From an uncultured Endozoicomonas sp. (GTDB lineage Bacteria > Pseudomonadota > Gammaproteobacteria > Pseudomonadales > Endozoicomonadaceae): a DNA stretch of 64,000 bases. Below the pieces are notes generated by a model, which saw nothing but the letters and a program-made list of their open reading frames with translations, was not told the origin of the DNA and did not search any database. The stretch covers positions 1-64,000 of the forward strand of contig NZ_CANMAO010000006.1 in assembly GCF_947495845.1 (NCBI RefSeq), given 5' to 3'. How positions within the stretch are numbered: position 1 is the first letter of the stretch; the number at the start of each line of letters is the position of its first letter. Below are positions 23,953-33,641 of the stretch, in pieces. Both the position numbers and the translations under genes were made by a program.

Positions 23953-26124
23953 TTAACCGGCATCAATCGTCAGTTTCTGCCTGCGGCGATAAGCCCTGAC
24001 ACCAGGAACGATTAACAAGAACAGTAAGCCAATGCTGGCCATCAATGGCCATACAACAGGTTTGTTCCATTCTTTTTGTTTTTGTTCTCTGAGCACCGGA
24101 TCAACGCGCACATACTTCAATGTGCCCTGATTGATACCGTGACGTTTGGTGTTATAGACCCACTGGTTGGAGAGGTAATACTCTTTGTTATTGAATCCCC
24201 AGATCCATGGGCTGTCTTTTTGAACAATGGCGACCATTTGGTTGATGGCATCCAGTCTTTCCGGCCCATTGGAAAGTGCCTTTACTTTGTCGTATAAACG
24301 ATCAAATTCCGGGTTGTCATAATTTGTTGAGTTACTGCCGGCACATTGGCATTTGACCAATCCCTGACGACTGTCCAACAAGAACAGGAAGTTTTCCGGG
24401 TCTGGGTAATCCGCCAACCATCCCCAGCCAAACATCTGAGTATTGCCTTGTCGCATCTTTTCTTTGAAACGAGGATAGTCCGTGGTGCGGAACTCAAGTT
24501 GGACACCCATCTTCGCCAGCTGCTTTTTGATCCAGTCAGCTCTTGGGCTGCTGTCTGCAGAGGTGGTATCCATATAGAGGATCAGGGGTTTGCCGGTTTC
24601 ATGGTGTCGTCCATTGGGGTAGCCCGCTTCGGCCAGCAGTTGCTTAGCGTATTCTATGGACTTTCTTTTCGGTGTTTTGGTGGCCGGATCCCAGTCAAAA
24701 ATGTAGGGGTTGGTTGCCTCTTCACCTTCTGTATAGCCATACAAACCTGGTGGAATCGGCCCCTGGGCAACCTGGCCAATACCGTTGCGGAAAATATCGA
24801 TGTATTCCTGATCGTTATAAACGATGCTGATGGCCTGGCGCAGTTTTCGTTTATCTTCTGTGTACCCACCAACCACCGGGTCGACCATATTGAAGCCGGT
24901 ATAGTAAAGCGAAGGACGAATTTCTTCATCCACAATAATGTCGCGTTTTTCCAGTTCTGGCGTCAGCTCAAGCCCTTCAGGGCCAACGGTAAACGCCTGG
25001 TCGAAGGTAGCGGTGTTGATGTTTGGGTCACCATCGCCGGAGCGATCATAGTAACCCTGGGTAAACTTGCTCCACATGGATGTGGCTGCTTTTTCATGGC
25101 GGAAGATGGCTTTGTCAATAAACGGCAGTGGCTTACCAGCATCGGCGAGATAGCCTCGTTCCTGATCATCACCGGAACCTTCGGAGGGGTAGAGCTCATT
25201 ACGGAAATTCGGATTGCGCTCAAGAATGATTTCACGATTAGGTGAGTTCACCGTCATCATAAAGGCCCCGGTACCGATGGGGTTCCAGTCCAGAGTCAGG
25301 TTACGATCCGGGAAGCCGGGGTTGTGGTAAAACCGGTCCGCTTCCCAGGGAATAGGCGCAAAGAAAGGCATGGCCAGCCAGTATTGAAACTGTGGGTAGA
25401 TCCCTTCAATGCGAATAGAGAAGGTATAGTCGTCTACTTTGGTTAAGCCTGCCATCGGTTGAGCACGAAGGTCGAGCCACTGCTCTTCTTTACGATTTTC
25501 TTTTGCCCATGCACCAAAATCTTTCATGCCAACGATGTAATCGGTCATCAAACCGAGCAGAGGTGATTTGTTGACCGGATCCGCCATTCGCTTGATTTGG
25601 TAGATGTAATCATCAGCTTTTAATTCCCGTGTGCCGGTGATTGGGAAGTCGCTCAGTAGTTTGTACTGTTCACCTTCTTCAATACTGCTGAACAAATAAA
25701 CAGGCTTACCCTGATTATCTTCAGCGAGCGCCGGGTGTGGCTGATACCTGGTACCCGGCGTTAGTCGTATAGTAATCAGACTGTAAGCAACATCCTGACT
25801 GTCGTCCGGAATCAGGTTTAAATCATCGTCAAGAAACGTCAGTGTCGGCATTGCTGATGCGGTTGCTGGCGACAGCTCATAAGGCCGCTTGAGGAAGTGG
25901 TATTGCAGAGGTGGTTCGTAAATCTGGTCAATAAACAGCTTTTCTTCCGCACTGTAAGAGCGGACAGGGTCCAGATGCTTGGGGCGGGTAATGAAACTGC
26001 CAAAGTAGGTGATCTCTTCTGAATCCACGGCCGGATTCGGGTCATTCCAGGGGCCTGAGCATCCCGAAAGCAGTAAAGCTGCAGTCAGGATAGCGGCCCA
26101 CTTTGTTGTGGTGCTTTGCGGCAT
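23953..26124 (-). CDS. peptide ABC importer substrate-binding lipoprotein with C-terminal membrane helix
   Basis: A 723-residue SBP_bac_5 protein. The start has a lipoprotein signal with lipobox LLLSGC (Cys near residue 22). The body carries family blocks such as ALRQAISIVYNDQEYIDIF and AKQLLAEAGYPNGRHHETGK. It is over 100 residues longer than typical dipeptide-binding proteins and ends with a predicted transmembrane helix, WPLMASIGLLFLLIVPGV, then a positively charged YRRRQK tail. Two membrane attachments would hold it against the inner-membrane permeases. It is the first gene of a four-gene operon in yejABEF order. Confidence 0.88.
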   Translation of the reverse strand: MPQSTTTKWAAILTAALLLSGCSGPWNDPNPAVDSEEITYFGSFITRPKHLDPVRSYSAEEKLFIDQIYEPPLQYHFLKRPYELSPATASAMPTLTFLDDDLNLIPDDSQDVAYSLITIRLTPGTRYQPHPALAEDNQGKPVYLFSSIEEGEQYKLLSDFPITGTRELKADDYIYQIKRMADPVNKSPLLGLMTDYIVGMKDFGAWAKENRKEEQWLDLRAQPMAGLTKVDDYTFSIRIEGIYPQFQYWLAMPFFAPIPWEADRFYHNPGFPDRNLTLDWNPIGTGAFMMTVNSPNREIILERNPNFRNELYPSEGSGDDQERGYLADAGKPLPFIDKAIFRHEKAATSMWSKFTQGYYDRSGDGDPNINTATFDQAFTVGPEGLELTPELEKRDIIVDEEIRPSLYYTGFNMVDPVVGGYTEDKRKLRQAISIVYNDQEYIDIFRNGIGQVAQGPIPPGLYGYTEGEEATNPYIFDWDPATKTPKRKSIEYAKQLLAEAGYPNGRHHETGKPLILYMDTTSADSSPRADWIKKQLAKMGVQLEFRTTDYPRFKEKMRQGNTQMFGWGWLADYPDPENFLFLLDSRQGLVKCQCAGSNSTNYDNPEFDRLYDKVKALSNGPERLDAINQMVAIVQKDSPWIWGFNNKEYYLSNQWVYNTKRHGINQGTLKYVRVDPVLREQKQKEWNKPVVWPLMASIGLLFLLIVPGVRAYRRRQKLTIDAG

Positions 26125-26885
26125 GATTTCTCTCTTTATTGTTATCGGTGGTCAGAGCCAGTGGGCTTCCGTTCGCCATGCGTTAAGCAGATGTTGAGCC
26201 AGAAACGCATACATTTTCTAGAGATAGCCGTGATGTCGGCTAATCAGCTGTCAACGGATTGTACGTATTTATGCTTATCTCGTCATCTTTACATAAATCA
26301 AACGTCTGCTGACGCTTATTGGTGCAGCAGAGAGGGTGTTTTGCGCTAATTTGGTGCAAGCGGGAGTTTTGAGAATGTGGAAGTAGAGCAAAAAATGTTC
26401 AGGATAAAATGCTTTTATTACAGGAATATTATAGTTAAATGACCTTTTAATGGCTGAGTTAAGTAAAAATACCTATTTTTTTGAACTGGTTGGTTGATTT
26501 TTCTCTTTAAAAAAAATTACAGTGCGCTTACCTGTCGCATAGAAGAAATATAAATACGTCCATGTGAAGGTATTTTATTCCAGTTTTTGGCGGCGCGTGA
26601 AAATTGGAATGGTACTTGCTCTGACGTGTTTATCAATGTGAATGCATTGAAAGAAGTGGAAATAAGAAGAAGCTGCACACGTTTAACGGACAACTGCAGT
26701 ATAAATTGGTGACAGGCCAATAGTCCGGTGAAGGCATAAACCTGAATCGGACAGGGGAGCTACAAAGGGGATGTCTCCATCTGGAGATGATGTAGTAGAG
26801 CGTAGCCCGCCATGGCGGTGTACAGGCAGGGAGCCAAAAGCTCAAGCTGGCCATAATAAACACAACAAGTGAGCAAGGATAAAAC
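26125..26885. other. long intergenic region between divergent transport operons
   Basis: About 760 bases upstream of both the importer operon and the TonB-dependent receptor. No gene is supported. It is AT-rich around 26380-26520. A small hairpin (TCTCCATCTGGAGA, about 26774-26787) and the leader-like stretch up to 26880 suggest a long untranslated leader for the receptor. I see no clear Fur box or riboswitch. Confidence 0.45.
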
Positions 26886-29504
26886 ATGTTTAGAAGGACG
26901 GTGCTAAGCACAGCTGTAGCTGTGGCTATAAGTTCTACGCTTGCCTCCACGGCAGCGTTTGCAAATGAGGAATCGGTTGAGAAGCTGGAGAAAATCCAGG
27001 TGACCGGGTCTCGGATCTCGAGGGTGGATGTTGAGGGTTCAACACCGGTAGTTGTATTTGACCGTGAAGCCATTGAGAGCTCAGGTGCTGCAACAATTGC
27101 TGAATTTCTGAAAGAGTCCCCAATGCTAATGGGGCCGAGCATGATTACCGAAAATGAAACATTGTCTCAGGTTGCTGGTGCTTCCGGCCTGAATTACCGT
27201 GGATTTGGCAATGATGCTACGCTGATTTTGCTGAATGGAAGGCGTCTGCCCGATAACCCAATTTCTTCTACGTTCGTTGATGTTAATCAACTTCCTTCTG
27301 CGGCTGTGGAGAGGATTGAAGTTCTTAATGATGGTGCATCTGCTATCTATGGCTCGGATGCAGTGGCAGGGGTTATTAATATCATTACTCGTACTGAGTA
27401 TGAAGGAGCAACTGTTAGCTTGAAAAAAGGCATTTCTGGTGAGTCTGATGGTGGCCAGGATGCGCTTTCAATTGTTACGGGTGCAAGTAATGATAACACC
27501 CGTGTTCTTTTTACGGCAGATGTCTTTAAGCAGGGTATCGTTAAGGCTACAGACCGGGACTATTCCAATTCGGCTGTGAAGAATGGCATTGATGGTCGAA
27601 GTGCATACGGCTACCCCTCATCAGTATTTAAAACCGATTTCTCTGAAGCGGCTGCTCCGTCGGATTGTGCTCCAGAAAACACTCAGCCATCTTCAAATGC
27701 AGCAGCGGGTACGGAGTGTTTGTATGATTATTCCAGCGATTATCAGCTGATTCCTGAAACTGAACGATATGGTGTGTTTGGTATCGTTGAGCACGACTTT
27801 AATGACGAGTTGACAGGTTTTGCTCAACTTCGATATGCAAAATCAAAAACAATTACGTCTAATGCTGCGGCTCCTGGCTTTTTGGAAGTGGAAGTCACAA
27901 ATGAGTACTTACCATATGTTTCGGGATTGTCAGGTGTAGCTGTGGGGGATAAGGTTTTTGTTGCTCGACGCTGGAATGAATTTGGTAAGCGGGAAAAAGA
28001 AAATACCAATACAACTGCTGAAGGTGTCTTTGGTGTGACCGGTTCATTGACCGATCTGTTTTTTGCTGGCGACATTAACTGGTCGGCAGAGGCTGGTCAT
28101 AGTGTGACTAAAGGTTTACAGAAGGGTATTAATGGTCAGTTGTACCGGGCTGATATGGAAGCAGGCGTTGCGAATGGAGATATTAACCCATTCGATCCAA
28201 GTGCAAACAGTGCTGAAACGGTTGCTAAATATCAGCAGTCCCCAGAGCGGGAAGGTGAGTTGAAGCTTTCTTTTGCAAACCTCCGTGCTGATGGTTATTT
28301 GGATGATCTTGATCTTGGTTGGGCATACGGCCTTGAAGCAAGAAAAGAGAAATATTTCGATCAGACCACTGAAAATTATGACGACATCATCGGTGGCGCA
28401 TCTGGTAACGGTGGTGGTGACAGGAAGGTGACTGCATCGTATCTGGAGTTTGCATATAATCCTGTGGATATGCTTGAGCTTGGTACTGCTGTCCGCTATG
28501 ACAAGTACAATGACTTTGGTGATTCTGTGACAGGTAAGTTGTCGGCTGGATTGCGCCCTATGGATGAGTTGTTGATACGTGCAAGTGTTGCAACCGGTTT
28601 TAAGGCCCCTGATCTTAAGGAACTGTACCTTGGGAAGAGTGAAGGTGTTCAAAAGGTTATTGACACCAAGGTGTGTAATGAGACCAAAAATTCTGGCGGC
28701 ACTGCAGATGAGGTAGCTCAGGCTTGTAAGAAGAAAGAAGTTTACTCTGTCTCTGGTGGTAATGAAGATTTGGATGCAGAAGAGTCTAAGTCTCTTAACT
28801 TTGGAGTGGTTTGGAGTGTGACTGATCAGCTCTCTGCATCTGTGGACTACTGGGACATCACCGTCGAAGATAAGATTACAACTATCGGTGCTCAGGAAAT
28901 CCTGAATAATGAAGATGGGTTTGGTGGTGAGTATGTAGACCGTAATCCTTCTGGTCAGTTAGGTGGCAAGGAGAGTGGATCCCAGATTACGGATACTTAT
29001 CAGAATGTTGCAGAAGAGCGCGGTAAAGGGCTGGATATTGCTGTCAACTATAGCCTGCCTACAGACTTAGGCCAGTTTGATTTCCGTTGGGATACAACTC
29101 ATCTTATGTCGTTTAAGCGCAGTAAAGGCTTGAGTGGTGTGCTATGTGAAGAAGCTGGTACTTACGGTGAGCCTGAGTGGAAATCTTCTCTTGGTATGAA
29201 CTGGAAGCGTGAAGCCTGGAGTGGTAATGCTACTGTGAAATACATTGGTAGCTATGATGATAACGGCAGTGGACGCAGCTCCGGCTGTGACTTCGAAAAC
29301 ACTGAAGAAGTTAAGTCTTATACAACGCTGGATCTTCAGTTAGGTTATGAATTCCACACTGGTACAAAAGTACTTGCCGGTGTTAAGAATGCCACAGATG
29401 AAGAACCTCCATTCTCTAAAGAAACTCAGTGGCCTTGGTATAATCAGGCTCTGTATAGCCCAACAGGCAGATTTGTTTATGCTGAGATGAAGCATACGTT
29501 CTAG
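26886..29504 (+). CDS. TonB-dependent outer-membrane receptor
   Basis: An 872-residue receptor. A signal peptide ends near ASTAAFA. The plug domain follows: KIQVTGSRISRVDVEGSTPV, then NYRGFGNDATLILLNGRRLP and VERIEVLNDGASAIYGSDAV. These are the classic plug blocks of the large 'GSR-I' receptor group that imports peptides, carbohydrates or siderophores. The beta-barrel follows and ends in a terminal aromatic residue (AEMKHTF). AAGGATAAA lies before the ATG. Directly downstream is a complete TonB2-type energising cluster, so uptake is probably dedicated. The substrate is unknown; the peptide importer on the other side makes peptides a reasonable guess. Confidence 0.95.
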   Translation: MFRRTVLSTAVAVAISSTLASTAAFANEESVEKLEKIQVTGSRISRVDVEGSTPVVVFDREAIESSGAATIAEFLKESPMLMGPSMITENETLSQVAGASGLNYRGFGNDATLILLNGRRLPDNPISSTFVDVNQLPSAAVERIEVLNDGASAIYGSDAVAGVINIITRTEYEGATVSLKKGISGESDGGQDALSIVTGASNDNTRVLFTADVFKQGIVKATDRDYSNSAVKNGIDGRSAYGYPSSVFKTDFSEAAAPSDCAPENTQPSSNAAAGTECLYDYSSDYQLIPETERYGVFGIVEHDFNDELTGFAQLRYAKSKTITSNAAAPGFLEVEVTNEYLPYVSGLSGVAVGDKVFVARRWNEFGKREKENTNTTAEGVFGVTGSLTDLFFAGDINWSAEAGHSVTKGLQKGINGQLYRADMEAGVANGDINPFDPSANSAETVAKYQQSPEREGELKLSFANLRADGYLDDLDLGWAYGLEARKEKYFDQTTENYDDIIGGASGNGGGDRKVTASYLEFAYNPVDMLELGTAVRYDKYNDFGDSVTGKLSAGLRPMDELLIRASVATGFKAPDLKELYLGKSEGVQKVIDTKVCNETKNSGGTADEVAQACKKKEVYSVSGGNEDLDAEESKSLNFGVVWSVTDQLSASVDYWDITVEDKITTIGAQEILNNEDGFGGEYVDRNPSGQLGGKESGSQITDTYQNVAEERGKGLDIAVNYSLPTDLGQFDFRWDTTHLMSFKRSKGLSGVLCEEAGTYGEPEWKSSLGMNWKREAWSGNATVKYIGSYDDNGSGRSSGCDFENTEEVKSYTTLDLQLGYEFHTGTKVLAGVKNATDEEPPFSKETQWPWYNQALYSPTGRFVYAEMKHTF

Positions 29505-29516
29505 TAGCCTGACCTG

Positions 29517-29585
29517 ACTCCCACGGTTTTCCGTGGGAGTTCATACCATAAACCGATACTGACTCCCACGCGCAGCATGGGAGTC
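29517..29585 (+). terminator. two tandem hairpins after the receptor gene
   Basis: The first hairpin pairs ACTCCCACGG (29517-29526) with CCGTGGGAGT (29531-29540) around TTTT. The second pairs GACTCCCACG (29561-29570) with CATGGGAGTC (29576-29585). The shared GACTCCCACG arm reappears in the terminator after the TPR gene at 34897-34947. They probably end or attenuate receptor transcription before the TonB cluster. Confidence 0.65.
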
Positions 29586-29628
29586 AGCCTTCGGAATTAA
29601 CAAAAACATACATGGGAAATGGCAGTCC

Positions 29629-30429
29629 ATGGATAAGAATAAAACCACCCACAAGGTAAAAGGCCTGTGCAGCACGCTGGTACTCAGCACTGCGTTGTCC
29701 GCTTCAATAATGATTCCCTCTGCATTTGCTCAGGACCCTTTGAGCAGTGCGCTGACTACACAACAGAAAACCGATAAGGCCTCGCAACGTTCTCAAGCGA
29801 AGGTGAATAAAATTTCTGATCAGACGCAAGAGCTTCTGGCGGATTACAAAAGCACCATTCGTCAGGTTGAAGCATTAACTGTTTACAACCGACAGCTGCA
29901 GAAAGTGGTCAATGCCCAGCAGGCAGAAATTGAATCCATGCTGGCTCAGATCGAAACGCTGGATCAGACTAATATCGAAATTACGCCACTGATGCTGAAA
30001 ATGGTGGATGGTCTGGAAAGCTTTATCGCACTTGATGTGCCCTTTCAGCTGGAAGAACGTACTGATCGTGTCGCCCGTCTCCGTGAGACCATGGATAGCC
30101 CGAACGTTACGACCTCCGAAAAATACCGCAAAATTCTTGAAGCCTATCAAATTGAAAACGACTTTGGTCGTACCATCGAGGCTTATGAAGCCAGCCTTGG
30201 TGAAGGTGATGCAACTCGCACCTATAACTTCCTGCGCATAGGTCGAATGGCGCTGCTCTATCAATCACTGGATGGTGATGAAACGGGCCAGTGGAACAGC
30301 GAAACCCGCGACTGGGAAGTACTCCCGGATAATTATCGTGCCGGTGTTAACCAGGGGCTGAAAATTGCCCGTAAGCAGGCGCCCCATAACCTGATCAAAT
30401 TGCCGGTTCGCGCTGCGGAGGATGCATAA
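29629..30429 (+). CDS. DUF3450 periplasmic coiled-coil protein of the TonB2 cluster
   Basis: A 266-residue protein with a signal peptide ending SAFAQ. Residues 45-110 form a long coiled coil (EALTVYNRQLQKVVNAQQAE), followed by the DUF3450 core (LMLKMVDGLESFIALDVPFQ and the closing LLYQSLDGDETGQWN). DUF3450 genes are consistently first in TonB2/TtpC clusters of marine gammaproteobacteria. The stop overlaps the next start (TAATG at 30427-30431). It probably acts in the periplasm with TtpC. Confidence 0.88.
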   Translation: MDKNKTTHKVKGLCSTLVLSTALSASIMIPSAFAQDPLSSALTTQQKTDKASQRSQAKVNKISDQTQELLADYKSTIRQVEALTVYNRQLQKVVNAQQAEIESMLAQIETLDQTNIEITPLMLKMVDGLESFIALDVPFQLEERTDRVARLRETMDSPNVTTSEKYRKILEAYQIENDFGRTIEAYEASLGEGDATRTYNFLRIGRMALLYQSLDGDETGQWNSETRDWEVLPDNYRAGVNQGLKIARKQAPHNLIKLPVRAAEDA

Positions 30430-31868
30430 TGAAGTACATTACCTCGCTTACTAAAGCCATGACCCGGTCAATGGTTAAACCGTTAGTTATTTCCCTGGGG
30501 CTAGGCCTGACATTTTCAGCCAGTGCCAACGAAGGTGCTGCTGCATTGCAAGACCTTCTCAATAAAATCAAAGCGGACAGTGTCACCGAAAGTCGTGAAA
30601 ATAAGGCGCGTGAAACGCGGTTTTTAAGTGATAAAAACTCACAGCAGCGGTTACTGGCAGAAGCAAAAGCAGAGCTTAAAGCTCAGGAGAGCCTGAGTGA
30701 TCAATTGCTCAAGCAGTCCGATGATAACGAGAAAGTTCTGAAAGAAACTCAGAACACTCTGGATATCCGTTCTGGAGAACTGAAAGAACTCTTTGGCGTT
30801 GTACGACAGTTTGCTGGTGATAACAAAGGCATTTTTGAAGCCTCCATGATCACTGCACAGTTTCCAGAAAGAACCGCCTTTATGGCGGAGATGGCAGAAA
30901 GTAAAAAACTGCCAACCACAGGAAAACTGGAACAGTTTTGGCACGAAGTGCTTCGTGAGATGGTTGAATCTGGTCGTGTAACCAAAATGCCAGCCACCGT
31001 GATTTACGGCGAAGGTGATGAGGCACAAAAAGACATAATTCGTGTTGGCAGTTTTAACGCCATATCAGAGGGTAAATACCTGACGTACTCACCTGCGGTG
31101 GGTAAATTCCAAGAGCTCTCCCGTCAGCCATCTTCCAGTATTCTCTCTTCGGTTGATGATCTTGAAGAAGCAAAAGAAGGGTATGCACCTTTTTATGTTG
31201 ATCCTTCGCGGGGGCAGATTCTTTCTCTGCTGGTTCAAAGCCCAAGTATTGGTGAGCGAATTGATCAGGGCGGTGTGGTTGGTTATGTGATTCTTGCACT
31301 CGGTGCCTTTGGTCTTCTTCTGGCAGGAGCCTGCTTTGTTAATCTGACCCGTATTGGTCAAGGTGTTAGTAAGCAACAGAAAACCGATCAGATTATTGAC
31401 GGTAATCCGTTGGGCGACATCATGAAAACTTATCAGGAAAACCGGGAAGCTGATCTGGAAACCCTGGAGTTGAAGCTGGACGAAATCATCATGCGTGCAG
31501 CGCCTTCTATTGAACGCGGTGTCGGTGGTATCAAACTGATTGCATCTGTTGCTCCTCTGTTGGGGCTGTTGGGTACGGTTGTTGGCATGATTGCCACATT
31601 CCAGGCCATTACTCTCTTTGGTACCGGTGACCCTAAACTGATGGCAAATGGTATCTCCGAGGCGTTGGTAACGACCATGCTGGGTCTGGTAGTGGCGATT
31701 CCTACACTGTTCGCCCACAGTCTTGTTCAGAGCAAGAGTCGTCGTTTGATTCAGGTTCTTGAAGAACAGAGTGCCGGCTTTATTGCCCAGCACCAGGAAA
31801 AGGATTTGAACACCGGCGTACGCAATGTTCGCGCGACAGAAGCAGTTAGCACTGCTCAGCCAGCGTAA
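30429..31868 (+). CDS. ttpC: TtpC-like ExbB/TolQ protein with periplasmic coiled-coil extension
   Basis: A 479-residue protein. A signal-like hydrophobic segment near residue 15-30 is followed by a coiled-coil periplasmic region (residues 35-110). A MotA/TolQ/ExbB C-terminal domain follows, with transmembrane helices at about 285-305, 380-400 and 420-440. The channel block SVAPLLGLLGTVVGMIATFQ is perfect. This matches TtpC, the extra ExbB-like component of Vibrio TonB2 systems that allows energy transfer to certain receptors. Followed by a second, normal-size ExbB. Confidence 0.92.
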   Translation: MKYITSLTKAMTRSMVKPLVISLGLGLTFSASANEGAAALQDLLNKIKADSVTESRENKARETRFLSDKNSQQRLLAEAKAELKAQESLSDQLLKQSDDNEKVLKETQNTLDIRSGELKELFGVVRQFAGDNKGIFEASMITAQFPERTAFMAEMAESKKLPTTGKLEQFWHEVLREMVESGRVTKMPATVIYGEGDEAQKDIIRVGSFNAISEGKYLTYSPAVGKFQELSRQPSSSILSSVDDLEEAKEGYAPFYVDPSRGQILSLLVQSPSIGERIDQGGVVGYVILALGAFGLLLAGACFVNLTRIGQGVSKQQKTDQIIDGNPLGDIMKTYQENREADLETLELKLDEIIMRAAPSIERGVGGIKLIASVAPLLGLLGTVVGMIATFQAITLFGTGDPKLMANGISEALVTTMLGLVVAIPTLFAHSLVQSKSRRLIQVLEEQSAGFIAQHQEKDLNTGVRNVRATEAVSTAQPA

Positions 31869-31878
31869 GGAGTAACCT

Positions 31879-32400
31879 ATGTACTGGTTACTGGAAGAAA
31901 TTGAATCCATTCGCCGCTTTCTTGGTATGGGCGGCGATGTACTGATGATGTTGTTTTTACTGACTCTGGTTCTCTGGGTGTTAGTGATTGAGCGTTATCT
32001 GTTCTTTTATATTGATTGTCCTAAGGTGGTTAAGGAAACCATTGATCAATGGCAGAACCGGTCGGACAAATTGTCCTGGCGGGCGCGGCATATTCGCATT
32101 GCCATGATCTCTGAGGTTTCTTTGAGTGCGCAGCAGGGGCTGCCTATGATCAAAACCTTGATAGCTCTTTGCCCATTATTGGGTCTGCTGGGAACAGTAG
32201 TGGGCATGGTTCAGGTATTTGATGTGCTGGCAGTTACCGGTACCGGCAGCCCACGGGCCATGGCATCGGGTATTTCCAAAGCGACGATTCCCACCATGGC
32301 GGGAATGGTGGCAGCACTCTCCGGTCTGTATTTCAGTGCATTGCTCGAAAAGCGTGCCAACCGGGTAACCCATAAAGTCGCAGACTCCATGCAGCATTAA
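31879..32400 (+). CDS. exbB: ExbB-type proton channel protein
   Basis: A 173-residue MotA/TolQ/ExbB protein with three transmembrane helices. The first is DVLMMLFLLTLVLWVLVIER and the channel block is LIALCPLLGLLGTVVGMVQV. It forms the inner-membrane stator with ExbD and energises TonB. It lies 10 bases after ttpC. Its stop codon is the first unit of a 17-base tandem repeat. Confidence 0.95.
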   Translation: MYWLLEEIESIRRFLGMGGDVLMMLFLLTLVLWVLVIERYLFFYIDCPKVVKETIDQWQNRSDKLSWRARHIRIAMISEVSLSAQQGLPMIKTLIALCPLLGLLGTVVGMVQVFDVLAVTGTGSPRAMASGISKATIPTMAGMVAALSGLYFSALLEKRANRVTHKVADSMQH

Positions 32401-32446
32401 TTGGGCTGTGACACTAATTGGACTGTGACACTAATAGGGCTGTAGC
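32398..32446 (+). repeat. 17-bp tandem repeat starting at the exbB stop codon
   Basis: Units TAATTGGGCTGTGACAC (32398-32414) and TAATTGGACTGTGACAC (32415-32431) are followed by a partial third, TAATAGGGCTGTAGC (32432-32446). Each unit begins with TAA, and the first TAA is the exbB stop. It has no coding role. Confidence 0.85.
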
Positions 32447-32538
32447 TACTTCCATCGTCAGGAAGCTATACGGCAGAGGCAATATAAAGTTGTGTTTACT
32501 GTCCGGGCGAGGTGCAGTGAATACAGCTTAAATCTCAG

Positions 32539-32574
32539 CCCGATGGCCTGCTGCTCCCCAAGCAGGTCATCGGG
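32539..32574 (+). promoter_or_regulatory. strong intra-operon hairpin upstream of exbD
   Basis: CCCGATGGCCTGCT (32539-32552) pairs with AGCAGGTCATCGGG (32561-32574), 13 of 14 positions, around an 8-base loop. No T-tract follows; instead the exbD ribosome-binding site (GGGAGGAAAG) begins right after the stem. It could stabilise a processed mRNA or tune exbD translation relative to exbB. Function inferred. Confidence 0.6.
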
Positions 32575-32589
32575 TGGGAGGAAAGAATA

Positions 32590-32994
32590 ATGAGAAGACG
32601 CTATAGCAACGGCGCACAGGAAGATGCAGGGATTGATATGACACCGATGCTGGACATCGTGTTTATCATGCTGATCTTTTTCATTGTGACTACGTCGTTT
32701 ATTAAAGAAGCTGGTATTGATGTTAACCGCCCAACGGCGAACTCCGCCCAGGTGGTAAAGAAAGGCAATATCATGATTGCCGTCAGTGATACAGGCGCTG
32801 TCTGGATTGACAAACGTCGTGTCGAAGTGGGTGCGGTTCGGGCCAACGTTGAGCGTTTGAAGGCGGAAAACCCTGAGGGTGCGGTAGTGATACAGGCGGA
32901 TAAGAAGTCCGAATCAGGCATTGTCGTAGAAGTCATGGATCAGGTGAGACTGGCGGGTGTTTACAGCATCTCCATTTCTGCACGGGAACCATAA
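32590..32994 (+). CDS. exbD: ExbD-type biopolymer transport protein
   Basis: A 134-residue protein with the ExbD/TolR signature: a short cytoplasmic start, IDMTPMLDIVFIMLIFFIVT as the single transmembrane helix with the essential aspartate (MLD), then the periplasmic domain with ISAREP at the end. It partners the ExbB stator. It is separated from exbB by 190 bases with a repeat and a hairpin, unusual in an otherwise tight operon. Confidence 0.96.
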   Translation: MRRRYSNGAQEDAGIDMTPMLDIVFIMLIFFIVTTSFIKEAGIDVNRPTANSAQVVKKGNIMIAVSDTGAVWIDKRRVEVGAVRANVERLKAENPEGAVVIQADKKSESGIVVEVMDQVRLAGVYSISISAREP

Positions 32995-33017
32995 AAACCA
33001 GAAGGTAAGAGGTGCGT

Positions 33018-33638
33018 ATGCGTTATTTAGCAGCACTCGGTCTGGGATTTGTGGTGGCACTGGGGTTGTTCGCAGTGATGAACGCCCTGGTCAACAACAA
33101 CCGCCATGAACTGGTCGATGCAGACGATAACCGGATCAGTGAGTTCATTCGCTTACAGCGTCCGGAAACCATAAAAGAGAAAAAGCGGGAAATTCCAAAA
33201 CCGCAGCCTAAACGGCCACCGCCACCACCGGAGATGAAAATCTCACAGCAGGTGGACAAACCTGTGATCGAACAGGTGAAGATGGAAGTACCACAGGTTG
33301 ATGTGGATCTTGATCTGGCAGTAGGCGACGGTGCTGGTTTGTACGCTTCTGGTGGTGTTTCTGCCGGTGGTGGACCTGTTCCATTGAATAAGTTCAGTCC
33401 CATGTACCCACGTAAGGCTTTGCAACGTGGCGTTGGTGGATCGGTAGTCTTTCAGTACACGGTGAATGCCGATGGCCGGGTATCTGATGTCAAAATTGTC
33501 AAAGAAAAACCGAGAGGTAAAGGCTTTGGTAAGGCGATTAAAAAGGCTGCCCTGAAATGGAAGTTTAAACCAGCGATGGAAGATGGGGTTGCTGTGGCAC
33601 GTACACAGCAGCAGGAATATGAGTTTGTGCTGGAGTAA
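33018..33638 (+). CDS. tonB: TonB2-type energy transducer
   Basis: A 206-residue short TonB. An N-terminal membrane anchor (YLAALGLGFVVALGLFAVMN) is followed by a proline- and lysine-rich segment (EIPKPQPKRPPPPPEMKI) and the C-terminal TonB box-binding domain (NKFSPMYPRKALQRGVGGSV, then VQYTVNADGRVSDVKIV-like strands). The short proline region matches TonB2 rather than TonB1. ATG 33018 is preferred over GTG 33012 because AAGAGG lies at the right distance. It spans the periplasm to energise the receptor. Confidence 0.94.
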   Translation: MRYLAALGLGFVVALGLFAVMNALVNNNRHELVDADDNRISEFIRLQRPETIKEKKREIPKPQPKRPPPPPEMKISQQVDKPVIEQVKMEVPQVDVDLDLAVGDGAGLYASGGVSAGGGPVPLNKFSPMYPRKALQRGVGGSVVFQYTVNADGRVSDVKIVKEKPRGKGFGKAIKKAALKWKFKPAMEDGVAVARTQQQEYEFVLE

Positions 33639-33641
33639 ACC

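Noticed and set aside
31089-31910. 273-codon minus-strand frame opposite ttpC
   Set aside because: It lies opposite the conserved MotA/TolQ domain, with no ribosome-binding site and composition typical of an antisense shadow.
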